DNA from: an uncultured Lactobacillus sp.
Lineage (GTDB): Bacteria > Bacillota > Bacilli > Lactobacillales > Lactobacillaceae
Reading direction: 5' to 3'
DNA length: 43,130 bases
Assembly: GCA_905204935.1 (NCBI GenBank)
Contig: CAJLBJ010000019.1
Coordinates: 1-43,130 of the forward strand
Positions 31,251 through 39,695 of the stretch are shown here, piece after piece; the stretch's first letter is position 1; the number at the start of each line of letters is the position of its first letter. Position numbers and translations under genes: made by a program. The notes under the pieces are model-generated. The model did no database searches, had not been told where the DNA came from, and saw nothing but the letters and a program-made list of their open reading frames with translations.

Positions 31251-31814
31251 CAGTGCGGTGATATTTACCGCCGGGTACACTGGAATAACCGAGGTTACAA
31301 GTCTATTGTTTGGAGATGCGTCAGCCGTTTGGAGGAAAAAGGATCTGAATGTACTGCCCCTACCATAAACGAGGAAACATTGCAGACAGCAGTGGTCAAG
31401 GCTATTAACGAACTTTTGGCTAACAAAGAACCCTTCCTCCAGGCGTTGCAGAAAAACATAGCTACTATACTTAATGAAGAAAATGATAATGCCACCAATG
31501 ATATTGATAGCAAATTGGAAGAATTACAACAACAGCTTCTTATCCAAGCAAAATCCAAGAATGACTATGAAGATGTGGCTGATGAAATCTACCACCTTCG
31601 AGAATTGAAGCAAAATGCACTTGTTGAAAATGCAGAGCGTGAAGGAAAAAGGCAACGAATCGCTGAAATGACTGATTTCTTTAATGAACAATCCTGTGAG
31701 TTAGAGGAATATGATGAGCAGTTAGTAAGGAGGCTTATAGAAAAAGTTACGGTATTTCATGATAAGTTCGCCGTTGAATTCAAATCAGGAGTCGAGATTG
31801 ATGTAGAAGGGTAA
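31251..31814 (+). pseudogene. C-terminal remnant of a large serine recombinase (copy 1)
   Basis: It begins abruptly at QCGDIYRRVHWN, where an intact protein would have the zinc ribbon CGxCG, and continues through VWRCVSRLEEKG to the coiled-coil (SKLEELQQQLLIQAKSKNDYEDVADEIYHLRE) and the end FKSGVEIDVEG. It aligns along its whole length with the C-terminal half of the recombinase at 40504-41775, but is clearly a different, diverged copy. The catalytic and DNA-binding domains are missing. Confidence 0.8.
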
Positions 31815-31842
31815 TCTTTAGAAAGAGAACAGAAGAATTATA

Positions 31843-31871
31843 TTGGATTTTTAAAGATAATATGATATAAT
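31843..31871 (+). promoter_or_regulatory. promoter of the lsa(E) leader
   Basis: TTGGAT (31843-31848) and TATAAT (31866-31871) have a 17-base spacer. It lies right after the recombinase remnant and before the leader peptide. Confidence 0.65.
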
Positions 31872-31893
31872 AAAACGACTTGGAGGTGGAAGA

Positions 31894-31914
31894 ATGTATA
31901 ACTTTTCTTGCTAA
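31894..31914 (+). CDS. leader peptide MYNFSC
   Basis: A six-codon frame (MYNFSC) preceded by a strong GGAGGTGG, between the promoter and two hairpins upstream of lsa(E). Its size and place suit ribosome-stalling attenuation, as known for other ABC-F and macrolide resistance genes. Inducing drug and mechanism are inferred. A second possible short frame, GTG 32129 to TAG 32191 (20 codons, SD AAAGGAAG), lies after the terminators and may also be translated. Confidence 0.5.
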   Translation: MYNFSC

Positions 31915-31943
31915 TTATATGATGCATAATAAGATATTTAAAG

Positions 31944-31971
31944 AAACGGCTATAGAACCGTTTGTTTTGTT
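31944..31971 (+). terminator. leader hairpin 1 (attenuator candidate)
   Basis: AAACGG (31944-31949) pairs with CCGTTT (31958-31963), followed by GTTTTGTT. It begins 30 bases after the leader peptide stop. Confidence 0.45.
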
Positions 31972-32070
31972 ATGCAAATTGCAAGAAAGTTAAGTATTCT
32001 ACACTCAATAATACATTACAGTAACCTTATGTTATGTATAACAAAAGGTAATAATAGTATTTGTTTTTGA

Positions 32071-32101
32071 GCCGTAAGAATTTACTTTCTTGCGGCTTTT
32101 A
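32071..32101 (+). terminator. leader terminator upstream of lsa(E)
   Basis: GCCGTAAGAA (32071-32080) pairs with TTCTTGCGGC (32087-32096), one G-T wobble, followed by TTTT. It lies 156 bases before lsa(E) and would block its transcription unless bypassed. Beyond the leader elements described, 31915-32256 holds no gene. Confidence 0.65.
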
Positions 32102-32256
32102 ATATTTGTAAAAGAAAGGAAGATAAACGTGATAGACAATGATACTATGTCATTCATGACAAAATCCTTGCAGAGTTGGATAACATTATAGAGTAATTAA
32201 TGCCGAAAACCGACTTTGCTTATAAAATTTTTATAATGTAAAGGAGGAAGAAATAT

Positions 32257-33741
32257 ATGTCCTTAATAAATGTTTCAAATCTAACTTTTTCATATGAAGG
32301 AAGTTATGACAATATTTTTGAAAATGTAAGTTTTCAGATAGATACAGATTGGAAACTCGGTTTTATTGGAAGAAACGGACGCGGTAAAACTACTTTCTTA
32401 AATTTACTGCTTGGCAAATATGCGTATTCCGGCAATATAAGTTCTACAGTTAAGTTTGAGTATTTTCCTTATGATGTGGAAGATAAGAGTCTATATACAA
32501 TTGAAGTAATGAAGAGTATTTGTACGGAATGTATGGATTGGGAGATTTTTCGTGAAATATCATTGCTTGATGTTCAAGAAGATGCTTTATATCGTCCGTT
32601 TAATACATTGTCAAATGGTGAGCAAACAAAGGTCCTTCTTGCAGCTTTATTCCTTACAGCGAGTTGTTTCCTGCTTATTGATGAACCTACAAACCATCTT
32701 GACATCGATGCACGTAATGTAGTGCAAAACTATTTGAAACGCAAGAAGGGGTTTATTTTGGTATCTCATGATAGAAGCTTACTTGATCAATGTGTTGACC
32801 ATATACTATCTATCAATAAAACGAATATCGAAATCCAAAAGGGAAATTTTACTTCTTGGTGGGAGAACAAAACGTTACAAGATAATTTTGAACTGGCAGA
32901 AAACAAGAAACTCCTTAAAGAAATAGGAAGGTTGTCTTATGCAGCAAAACGTAGTTCAAACTGGTCAAATAAAGTAGAAAAAAGTAAATATGGAACAACA
33001 AATTCTGGTTCAAAACTGGATAAGGGTTATGTTGGACATAAGGCTGCAAAAGCGATGAAACGTGCCAAAAATATTGAGTCAAGACATCAGGAAGCCGTTT
33101 TACAAAAATCAGAACTGCTCCACAACATTGAACAATATGATGACTTAAAAATTTCACCACTTGAATTTCACAAAGAGTGCTTAATAGAAGCGAATGATTT
33201 ATCATTGTCTTATGGAGATAAAGAAGTATGCAGTAATCTTAATTTCAGAGTCAATATTGGTGATAGAGTTGCCATTATCGGAAAAAATGGGAGTGGTAAG
33301 TCTAGTATCCTAAAATTGATTAATGGAGATGATATTAAATTTACCGGAAATTTTATGCTAGCAAGTGGACTAAAAATTTCTTATATTTCGCAAGATACTT
33401 CATATTTAAAAGGTAATCTATCTGAATTTGCCTATAATAATAAGATCGATGAAACTCTATTTAAAACGATTCTTCGTAAACTGGATTTTAATAGAGAGCA
33501 GTTTGATAAGAACATGGTGGATTTTAGTGCTGGTCAGAAAAAGAAAGTACTAATTGCTAAAAGCCTTTGTGAAAGTGCACATTTGTATATATGGGATGAG
33601 CCATTGAACTATATTGATATTTTTTCACGTATCCAAATTGAAAAAATGATTTTGGAATATTGTCCTACACTATTGTTTGTGGAGCATGATGATGCTTTTT
33701 GCAATAACATTTGTACGAAAAATATTAATTTAGGTTTGTAG
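32257..33741 (+). CDS. lsa(E): ABC-F ribosomal protection protein Lsa(E)
   Basis: 494 residues, the known length of Lsa(E). It gives resistance to pleuromutilins, lincosamides and streptogramin A by displacing the drug from the ribosome's peptidyl transferase centre; it is not a transporter. It has two ABC domains and no membrane segments: Walker A GRNGRGKT and GKNGSGKS, signatures LSNGEQT and FSAGQKK, Walker B LLIDEPTNHLD and LYIWDEPLNYID. The linker between them is rich in Lys/Arg, as expected for the antibiotic-resistance domain. SD AAAGGAGG. lnu(B) follows 53 bases downstream. Confidence 0.95.
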   Translation: MSLINVSNLTFSYEGSYDNIFENVSFQIDTDWKLGFIGRNGRGKTTFLNLLLGKYAYSGNISSTVKFEYFPYDVEDKSLYTIEVMKSICTECMDWEIFREISLLDVQEDALYRPFNTLSNGEQTKVLLAALFLTASCFLLIDEPTNHLDIDARNVVQNYLKRKKGFILVSHDRSLLDQCVDHILSINKTNIEIQKGNFTSWWENKTLQDNFELAENKKLLKEIGRLSYAAKRSSNWSNKVEKSKYGTTNSGSKLDKGYVGHKAAKAMKRAKNIESRHQEAVLQKSELLHNIEQYDDLKISPLEFHKECLIEANDLSLSYGDKEVCSNLNFRVNIGDRVAIIGKNGSGKSSILKLINGDDIKFTGNFMLASGLKISYISQDTSYLKGNLSEFAYNNKIDETLFKTILRKLDFNREQFDKNMVDFSAGQKKKVLIAKSLCESAHLYIWDEPLNYIDIFSRIQIEKMILEYCPTLLFVEHDDAFCNNICTKNINLGL

Positions 33742-33794
33742 AGATTTTGAGTTGCCACAATAACTAAAAGATATTTACATGAAAGGGTGAAGAA

Positions 33795-34598
33795 ATGTTA
33801 AAACAAAAAGAATTAATTGCAAACGTTAAGAATCTTACTGAGTCAGATGAACGAATTACAGCTTGTATGATGTATGGATCGTTTACCAAAGGAGAAGGTG
33901 ACCAATACTCTGATATAGAGTTCTATATATTTTTGAAAGATAGTATAACCTCGAACTTTGATTCATCCAACTGGTTGTTTGACGTAGCTCCGTACTTGAT
34001 GCTTTATAAAAATGAGTACGGAACAGAGGTAGTTATTTTTGATAATCTTATACGTGGGGAATTTCATTTCCTTTCTGAAAAAGATATGAACATAATCCCC
34101 TCGTTTAAAGATTCAGGTTATATTCCTGATACGAAGGCTATGCTTATTTACGATGAAACAGGGCAATTAGAAAATTATTTATCAGAGATAAGTGGTGCAA
34201 GACCAAATAGACTTACTGAAGAAAATGCTAATTTTTTGTTGTGTAATTTCTCTAATCTATGGTTGATGGGAATCAACGTTCTAAAAAGAGGAGAATATGC
34301 TCGTTCATTAGAACTCTTATCACAACTTCAAAAAAATACACTACAACTTATACGTATGGCAGAAAAAAATGCTGATAATTGGCTAAACATGAGTAAAAAC
34401 CTTGAAAAAGAAATTAGCCTTGAAAATTATAAAAAATTTGCAAAGACCACTGCTCGATTAGATAAGGTAGAATTATTTGAAGCCTATAAAAATTCTTTGC
34501 TATTAGTTATGGATTTGCAAAGTCACCTTATTGAACAATACAACTTAAAAGTTACACATGACATTTTAGAAAGATTGTTGAATTACATTAGTGAATAG
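33795..34598 (+). CDS. lnu(B): lincosamide nucleotidyltransferase Lnu(B)
   Basis: 267 residues, the length of Lnu(B). It adenylylates lincomycin and clindamycin. The N-terminal nucleotidyltransferase motif MMYGSFTKGEGDQYSDIEFYIF (GS...D.E) is present, and the helical C-terminal domain (NANFLLCNFSNLWLMGINVLKRGEY) matches the family. SD AAAGGGTG before ATG 33795. The lsa(E)-lnu(B) pair is the widely spread PLSA cluster. Confidence 0.95.
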   Translation: MLKQKELIANVKNLTESDERITACMMYGSFTKGEGDQYSDIEFYIFLKDSITSNFDSSNWLFDVAPYLMLYKNEYGTEVVIFDNLIRGEFHFLSEKDMNIIPSFKDSGYIPDTKAMLIYDETGQLENYLSEISGARPNRLTEENANFLLCNFSNLWLMGINVLKRGEYARSLELLSQLQKNTLQLIRMAEKNADNWLNMSKNLEKEISLENYKKFAKTTARLDKVELFEAYKNSLLLVMDLQSHLIEQYNLKVTHDILERLLNYISE

Positions 34599-34677
34599 GA
34601 GAGTAACGTTATTCACAGTATTGGGTACTGAAAATTAACAGCATACCTCAGTTTTTCAAAAAACAGCGAAGCCTATG

Positions 34678-34810
34678 GATATGTTCCCGTCTACCGATAG
34701 TGCAAAAAGTGTCGTGGATATGTTTCCGAGAACGGACATACACAAATGACATTCATTCTGTCCTCTCAATCCATGTCGAGAGCGTGACAGTCCTTGAGCG
34801 GAAAAAGTAG
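34678..34810 (+). repeat. tandem rlmD 3'-end-like relics
   Basis: In one frame the sequence encodes DMFPST...SVVDMFPRTDIHK then stop: two copies of the RlmD DMFPxT motif 39 bases apart. After a break, CAT GTC GAG AGC GTG (34772-34786) encodes HVESVTVLERKK then a stop at 34810, a third kind of RlmD C-terminus. None is attached to an rlmD body. They mark another recombination junction after lnu(B). Besides these sites and the next hairpin, 34599-34978 contains no gene. Confidence 0.5.
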
Positions 34811-34855
34811 GGTGCCAGAAACGGCGCTGTTAAGGCATTTATAAAATTACGAAAT

Positions 34856-34900
34856 GTGTATCTATTCGTGACCAGTTCCCACAGATAGATACACTTTTTT
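34856..34900 (+). terminator. hairpin with rlmD-like loop
   Basis: GTGTATCTAT (34856-34865) pairs perfectly with ATAGATACAC (34885-34894), followed by T6, a good intrinsic terminator for lnu(B) transcripts. Its loop holds TGACCAGTTCCCACA (34869-34883), identical to host rlmD 25319-25333. Confidence 0.7.
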
Positions 34901-34943
34901 GTTACCAAGTTAGAAGCCTTGATTTAATAGTCTTCTCTTAAGT

Positions 34944-34967
34944 GATGATATGCTCCCACAGACGACC
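34944..34967 (+). repeat. rlmD-like motif next to IS
   Basis: GAT GAT ATG CTC CCA CAG ACG ACC encodes D-D-M-L-P-Q-T-T, another variant of the RlmD DxFPQT segment, 12 bases before the IS end. Confidence 0.4.
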
Positions 34968-34978
34968 TTCAAAATTGG

Positions 34979-35786
34979 GGTTCTGTTGCAAAGTCTCAAA
35001 AAGGTCATTAGTTTTTCAAGATGATTCTTATTTAAGCAGGGATTCCTAATAGTCCTTTGATTTCTGTACAGACGGAAAAGCCAAAAAGAGACCCTTCTTT
35101 TCGGCTTTTTTTATAAATTCCTCGAATCGCTTCCATGCCTTTAATCGTGGTTGAGGCTGTTCGCAAACTTTGGTAAAATTTGTTTCTTCGCTTAATTGGA
35201 CGATGGTCTTGTTCAATCAGATTATTCAGATACTTGATTGTTCGATGTTCTGTTGTTATATACAGTCCATTTTTCTGAAGCTTTCTGAAGGCACTCTTAA
35301 TAGAGGGTGCTTTATCCGTTACTAGAACCTTTGGTTCTCCAAACTGGTTCTTCAGTCGTTTTAGAAAAGCATACGCAGCCTGTGTGTCGCGCTTTTTCCG
35401 TAACCAGATATCTAAGGTTAAGCCATCTACATCGATAGCGCGATATAAATAATGCCACTTTCCTTTAATTTTGATATAAGTCTCGTCCATTTTCCATGAA
35501 TAAAAGGACTGTTTGTTTTTCTTTTTCCAAATTTGATAAAGAATCTTTCCGTATTCTTGCACCCAACGGTAAATTGTGGTGTGACAAACGTGAATTCCTC
35601 GGTCATACAGAATTTCCTGCACTTCACGATAACTCAGGTTGTACCGAAGATAGTAGCCGACGGCTACGATAATCACGTCTTTTTGAAATTGTTTTCCTTT
35701 GAACTGAGTCATCTTCATTCCTCCAAGCTATCTTTTTCAATTATTTTACCTCAAAATGAGCTTATCGGAAACTTTGCAACAGAACC
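34979..35786 (-). mobile_element. IS6-family element, copy 1 (IS1216/ISEnfa1-like)
   Basis: 808 bp with terminal inverted repeats GGTTCTGTTGCAAAGT at the left and its complement at the right. It carries one transposase gene. The second copy at 39696 has the same length and an identical transposase. Its right end truncates an XRE regulator. Confidence 0.92.
35032..35718 (-). CDS. IS6-family transposase
   Basis: 228-residue DDE transposase. It has an N-terminal helix-turn-helix (NLSYREVQEILYDRGIHVCHTTIYRWV), then the catalytic triad: D in WKMDETYIKIKG, D in VLVTDKAPSI and E in NLIEQDHRPIKRR. The length is that of IS1216/IS26-type transposases and the frame is intact. These enzymes act by replicative or conservative copy-in transposition, forming cointegrates between IS copies. 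Confidence 0.95.
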   Translation of the reverse strand: MKMTQFKGKQFQKDVIIVAVGYYLRYNLSYREVQEILYDRGIHVCHTTIYRWVQEYGKILYQIWKKKNKQSFYSWKMDETYIKIKGKWHYLYRAIDVDGLTLDIWLRKKRDTQAAYAFLKRLKNQFGEPKVLVTDKAPSIKSAFRKLQKNGLYITTEHRTIKYLNNLIEQDHRPIKRRNKFYQSLRTASTTIKGMEAIRGIYKKSRKEGSLFGFSVCTEIKGLLGIPA

Positions 35787-35915
35787 CATAATAGAGCGTG
35801 GCGTAAGGTCTACCAGTTGGGCAAGATATTCCTGTGTCCACCCTTTTGCTTCCCGAGCTTTTTTTATCGCTATACCTAACGGCTTAAAATCAAGTTTTCT
35901 TTCATCTTGGTACAT
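35787..35915 (-). pseudogene. XRE regulator N-terminus cut by IS
   Basis: From ATG 35915 the minus strand reads MYQDERKLDFKPLGIAIKK then AREAKGWTQEYLAQLVDLTPRSIM, a Cro/C1 helix-turn-helix, and then runs into the IS end at 35786. The C-terminal half is lost. The form is that of regulators in ICE excision modules, which agrees with the excisionase-like gene diverging from it. Confidence 0.7.
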
Positions 35916-36080
35916 TTTAATATCACCCTATATCATTGTACATTTCGGGTGATGATATTTGAACGAAGTATGATTTTATGTTTAGTAGTGTATAATTTCG
36001 TATTAGTGGAGAGAAACTTGCTATTATTCGTCATTCCGTATATAATAATTATATACTCTTTGCGAAAGGAAGTTGATATT

Positions 36081-36278
36081 ATGGATTACATTTCTGTGAA
36101 AGCCGCTTCTGAAAAATGGGGCATATCGGAAAGACGGATACAAAAATTATGTGAGGAAAATCGCATTGACGGAACTGAAAAATTTGGTCGTGCATGGATG
36201 ATACCAAAAGATGCAGAAAAACCCGTTGATGGACGTATGAAAACAAGGAACAAACAGGAGGAGAATCATGGAATTTAA
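36081..36278 (+). CDS. excisionase-like small DNA-binding protein
   Basis: 65 residues. MDYISVKAASEKWGISERRIQKLCEENRIDG is a MerR/Xis-type winged helix (DNA-binding domain, excisionase family), followed by a KFGRAWMIPKDAEKP wing. The ATG has AAAGGAAG upstream. It overlaps the bcrR start by 11 bases and is thus probably cotranscribed with it. This could be a regulator partner of bcrR or a leftover from an element. Confidence 0.75.
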   Translation: MDYISVKAASEKWGISERRIQKLCEENRIDGTEKFGRAWMIPKDAEKPVDGRMKTRNKQEENHGI

Positions 36279-36882
36279 TGAAAAGCTACAACAGCTTAGG
36301 ACTGGAAAGAACTTAACGCAGGAACAACTTGCGGAGCAATTATATGTATCAAGAACAGCCATTTCAAAATGGGAAAGCGGCAAGGGTTACCCTAACATTG
36401 AGTCGCTCAAGTGTATTTCTAAATTCTTTTCTGTGACCATAGATGAACTACTATCGGGCGAAGAACTGATTACACTTGCCGAAACTGAAAATCGTTCCAA
36501 CTTGAAAAAGATTTACAACTATATTTATGGAATATTGGATATGATGGCAGTTGCGTTTATATTTCTTCCGTTATATGGAAACTCTGTTGGCGGTTATGTT
36601 TATGCGGTCAATCTACTATCATTTACAGCCACCACACCATTCAATCTTGCAGTCTACTGGAGTGCTTTTGCCGCCTTGATTGTAATAGGGATTGCTAAAA
36701 TAATACTTACCCATTTAGATAAAGAAACATGGGGCGGCATTGCTACAAAATGCTCCCTTGGACTCACTGCTTTGGCTATCTGTTTCTTAGCAGCAGCAAG
36801 AGAACCATATATAACAGCACTTATGTTTCTGCTATTTGTTGCTAAAATATTTGTCTGGATAAAGCAAACCCAAACAAAGTAA
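36268..36882 (+). CDS. bcrR: bacitracin-sensing membrane regulator BcrR
   Basis: 204 residues, the length of enterococcal BcrR. An N-terminal XRE helix-turn-helix (LAEQLYVSRTAISKWESGKGYPNIESLK) is joined to four hydrophobic segments (about residues 88-200). BcrR is a one-component system: it binds DNA and senses bacitracin in the membrane, activating bcrABD. Its known operator, GACA-N7-TGTC, occurs twice just downstream (36912-36958), which supports the call. Confidence 0.92.
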   Translation: MEFNEKLQQLRTGKNLTQEQLAEQLYVSRTAISKWESGKGYPNIESLKCISKFFSVTIDELLSGEELITLAETENRSNLKKIYNYIYGILDMMAVAFIFLPLYGNSVGGYVYAVNLLSFTATTPFNLAVYWSAFAALIVIGIAKIILTHLDKETWGGIATKCSLGLTALAICFLAAAREPYITALMFLLFVAKIFVWIKQTQTK

Positions 36883-36906
36883 AATGCCATAAACCCTTTA
36901 AAATAG

Positions 36907-36937
36907 GCTCTGACACGATAAGTGTCGGAGCTTTTTT
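36907..36937 (+). terminator. bcrR terminator overlapping operator 1
   Basis: GCTCTGACAC (36907-36916) pairs with GTGTCGGAGC (36922-36931), loop GATAA, followed by T6. The stem contains the whole first BcrR operator. Confidence 0.75.
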
Positions 36938-36958
36938 CGTGCTGACATCTATTGTGTC
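36912..36958 (+). promoter_or_regulatory. two BcrR operator inverted repeats
   Basis: GACA-N7-TGTC occurs at 36912-36926 and again at 36944-36958. The centres are 32 bases apart, about three helical turns. This matches the published BcrR binding site pair in the bcrA promoter. Confidence 0.85.
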
Positions 36959-37062
36959 GGCATTGTGACGGTAGATTTCTTGGCTTCTATGCAATACTCG
37001 TGGATAATAAGATTGTGGTCAGCGAAAACAAGAACAGCAACCAACGGAAAGGAAAATCAAAT

Positions 37063-37980
37063 ATGGATTATATCATTGAAACAGAAAATCTTACGAAGCG
37101 ATACGGAACAGCCACCGTTGTCGATAAGGTAAATCTTCATGTGCCAAAGGGCAAAATTTATGGTTTGCTCGGCAGAAACGGAGCAGGCAAAACCACAGCA
37201 ATGAAAATGATGTTGCAGCTTGCTTTCCCAACGGAGGGAACGGTACGCTTATTTGGCACAAACTATAAGGAAAATATCCATACCCTTTATAGCAAAGTAG
37301 GCTCTATTATCGAAACACCGGGATTTTACAGTAATTTAACAGGGTATGAGAATTTGCAAATTCTCGCTAAACTGCGAGGGGGAGTATCTAAAAGTGGAGT
37401 AGAAAAAGCTCTTGAAGTTGTGGGGCTGTATAAGGAGAAAAGAAAAGTCTTTTCCGATTATTCCCTCGGAATGAAGCAACGGCTTGGTATTGCCGCCGCC
37501 ATTATGCACGAGCCGGAGCTTTTAATACTTGACGAACCGATTAACGGACTTGACCCCATTGGAATAGTTGAAATACGCTCATTTTTATCTGAACTTAGTC
37601 ACAATCATGGCATTACCATTTTTATCTCAAGCCATGTTTTAAGCGAGATTGAACAGATAGCAGATATTATCGGCGTTATGCACGAGGGGCATTTAGTAGA
37701 GGAAGTGAATATATCCGAGCTTCACAAAAGGAATCGAAAATACATTCAATTTGATTTATCTGACAGTGAGATAGCCGGAAAGATTTTAGAAAACCACTAC
37801 CACATGACGGATTTTACAGTGCAGGACGGTACGGTGAGAATTTATGACTTTAGCCAAAGTGTTGGAGAAATCAATCGAGAATTTGCACGAAATGGACTGC
37901 TCGTGACAAGGATAAATGATAGTGAGGAAAACTTAGAGGACTACTTTTCTAAACTGATTGGAGGTGGCGGTATTGCTTAA
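37063..37980 (+). CDS. bcrA: bacitracin ABC transporter ATP-binding protein BcrA
   Basis: About 305 residues. ABC ATPase with Walker [13 protein letters not shown], signature [12 protein letters not shown], Walker [14 protein letters not shown] and the H-loop FISSHVLSE. It works with BcrB to remove or detach bacitracin from the membrane. The ATG at 37063 has AAAGGA upstream; the frame is open further but without a ribosome site. Its stop overlaps the bcrB start by 8 bases. Confidence 0.92.
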   Translation: MDYIIETENLTKRYGTATVVDKVNLHVPKGKIYGLLGRNGAGKTTAMKMMLQLAFPTEGTVRLFGTNYKENIHTLYSKVGSIIETPGFYSNLTGYENLQILAKLRGGVSKSGVEKALEVVGLYKEKRKVFSDYSLGMKQRLGIAAAIMHEPELLILDEPINGLDPIGIVEIRSFLSELSHNHGITIFISSHVLSEIEQIADIIGVMHEGHLVEEVNISELHKRNRKYIQFDLSDSEIAGKILENHYHMTDFTVQDGTVRIYDFSQSVGEINREFARNGLLVTRINDSEENLEDYFSKLIGGGGIA

Positions 37981-38722
37981 TCTTATTTCTTGTGAATTAT
38001 TAAAACTAAAGCGTTCAAAAATGGTGCTAATTAGTGTGGCAGGGGTATTATCTACCCCACTTTTGATGTTAATAGAAGCCTTGCAAACACATTTTGATAA
38101 GCCGGAGATTATCTTTACCTTGTCTGACATATACAGCGACAGTGTACTGTATATCATGCTGCTGGTAAACATTATGATATATGTGGCAATTGCAGCTTAC
38201 TTGTTTAGCAGAGAGTACACAGAAAGCACCCTCAAAACCATATTGCCCATACCCATTTCAAGGACAAAACTATTAATTGGAAAATTTTGCACCCTGCTTC
38301 TTTGGATTGTTATGCTAACCCTTGTAACATGGGCAGGTATATTTATCGTTTGTGGGCTATATCACGCTGTCTTTACATTGGAGGGATATAGCTTACTAGT
38401 GGCAATAGTATGGCTCCCCAAGTTTTTGTTTGGCAGTATCCTGATGTTTTTAACAGTTTCTCCTTTTGTGTTTGTTGCTATGAAAACAAAAGGATTTGTC
38501 GCCCCGATGATTGGCTCTGCCGTGATTGTCATGGGAAGTGCCGCACTTTCAAATCAAGAATGGGGAGCGTTGTATCCGTGGACAGCCACCTATTTCTTGG
38601 TGCAGGGTAAACTTCAGAGTACCGGCTATCCTACACTGCTGTCTGTATCTATTATTATTCTTGTATCAGCAGTTGGTTTTCTTATGACCTTTCATCATTT
38701 TAAAAAGGAGGATTTGAAATAA
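37973..38722 (+). CDS. bcrB: bacitracin ABC transporter permease BcrB
   Basis: About 249 residues with six predicted membrane helices ([41 protein letters not shown] and others). It is the membrane partner of BcrA (ABC-2 type). The start is TTG 37973, 5 bases after GGAGGTGG. It overlaps bcrD by one base (TAATG), so bcrABD are translationally coupled. Confidence 0.9.
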   Translation: MLNLISCELLKLKRSKMVLISVAGVLSTPLLMLIEALQTHFDKPEIIFTLSDIYSDSVLYIMLLVNIMIYVAIAAYLFSREYTESTLKTILPIPISRTKLLIGKFCTLLLWIVMLTLVTWAGIFIVCGLYHAVFTLEGYSLLVAIVWLPKFLFGSILMFLTVSPFVFVAMKTKGFVAPMIGSAVIVMGSAALSNQEWGALYPWTATYFLVQGKLQSTGYPTLLSVSIIILVSAVGFLMTFHHFKKEDLK

Positions 38723-39552
38723 TGGTACTTGATTTTATAGAAATTTTAAAAGTTATTTTTCTTGGAATTGTTGAGGGTATTACTGAGTGGCTACCTATCA
38801 GCAGCACAGGACATATGATTCTTGTGGACGAATTTATCACACTTAATATGAGCGAAGCATTTAAAGAAATGTTTTTTGTTGTTATTCAACTTGGAGCTAT
38901 ACTCGCAGTGGTTGTAATGTTTTGGAACAAGATGTTTCCCTTTCAATTTAAGAACAAAGCACAGTCAATTGTTAAAAAGGATACTTTCTCGTTGTGGTTC
39001 AAGGTTGCGGTAGCTTGTGTACCGTCAGCTATTATGGGGATTCTATTTGATGATTATTTGGATGCTTACCTCCAAACCCCCATTGTGATTTCAATCATGT
39101 TAATCTTTTATGGTTTGTTATTCATTCTCATAGAAAATTGGAATAAAAAGCGTACTCCTACTACTATGGCACTTTCTGACATCAGCTATAAAACAGCAAT
39201 CTTGATAGGGGCATTTCAAGTGTTATCACTTATACCCGGCACATCACGGTCGGGAGCAACGATTATAGGTGCTTTACTCATAGGAGTTTCACGAGTGGCA
39301 GCAGCAGAGTTTACTTTTTTCCTCGCAGTACCTACTATGCTTGGAGCAAGTGCTTTTAAGCTGTTAAAATTCGGGTTTGATTTTACAAGTGCAGAACTGC
39401 TCGCTCTTGTTCTCGGTATGGCTGTGGCATTTGCGGTATCTGTCTTAGTAATTAAATTCCTAATGAACTTTATCAAAAAACATGATTTTAAGGTGTTTGG
39501 TTGGTATCGAATTGTGCTTGGTATACTTGTTGTACTTATAACAGTAATGTGA
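38722..39552 (+). CDS. bcrD: undecaprenyl-pyrophosphate phosphatase BcrD
   Basis: 276-residue UppP/BacA family phosphatase. [19 protein letters not shown] and [21 protein letters not shown] are intact. As part of the bacitracin operon it lowers the drug's target, undecaprenyl pyrophosphate. It is clearly related to, but distinct from, the chromosomal UppP at 2710-3564. It is last in the operon, followed by hairpins. Confidence 0.93.
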   Translation: MVLDFIEILKVIFLGIVEGITEWLPISSTGHMILVDEFITLNMSEAFKEMFFVVIQLGAILAVVVMFWNKMFPFQFKNKAQSIVKKDTFSLWFKVAVACVPSAIMGILFDDYLDAYLQTPIVISIMLIFYGLLFILIENWNKKRTPTTMALSDISYKTAILIGAFQVLSLIPGTSRSGATIIGALLIGVSRVAAAEFTFFLAVPTMLGASAFKLLKFGFDFTSAELLALVLGMAVAFAVSVLVIKFLMNFIKKHDFKVFGWYRIVLGILVVLITVM

Positions 39553-39578
39553 TAGAAAAACAATTCCATAAGCAATAA

Positions 39579-39675
39579 TCTGCCGCACGACGGCAAAAGA
39601 AAAAAGCCGTCGTACAGCAGACATATTTTCACGCCTATGAAACGGTGGCTTTGATTTTCAGAGCCGCCGTTTCTT
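39579..39675. terminator. hairpins after bcrD
   Basis: The first hairpin pairs TCTGC and ACGACGGC (39579-39594) with GCCGTCGT and GCAGA (39606-39621). The second pairs GAAACGG and GGCT (39639-39650) with AGCC and CCGTTTC (39662-39673). The T-runs after them are short, so termination strength is uncertain. Confidence 0.55.
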
Positions 39676-39695
39676 TGCGTTTACACAAACCAATG

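Noticed and set aside
34869..34883. 15-base match to rlmD as a definite att site
   Set aside because: It lies in the loop of a normal terminator hairpin. It is kept as supporting observation only, since a terminator alone explains the hairpin.
35907..36080. Upstream extension of the excisionase-like gene
   Set aside because: The extension is hydrophobic and low-complexity without SD; ATG 36081 has AAAGGAAG and starts the conserved domain.
36952..37062. N-terminal extension of BcrA
   Set aside because: The frame is open, but it overlaps the second BcrR operator and has no ribosome site; ATG 37063 has a good one.
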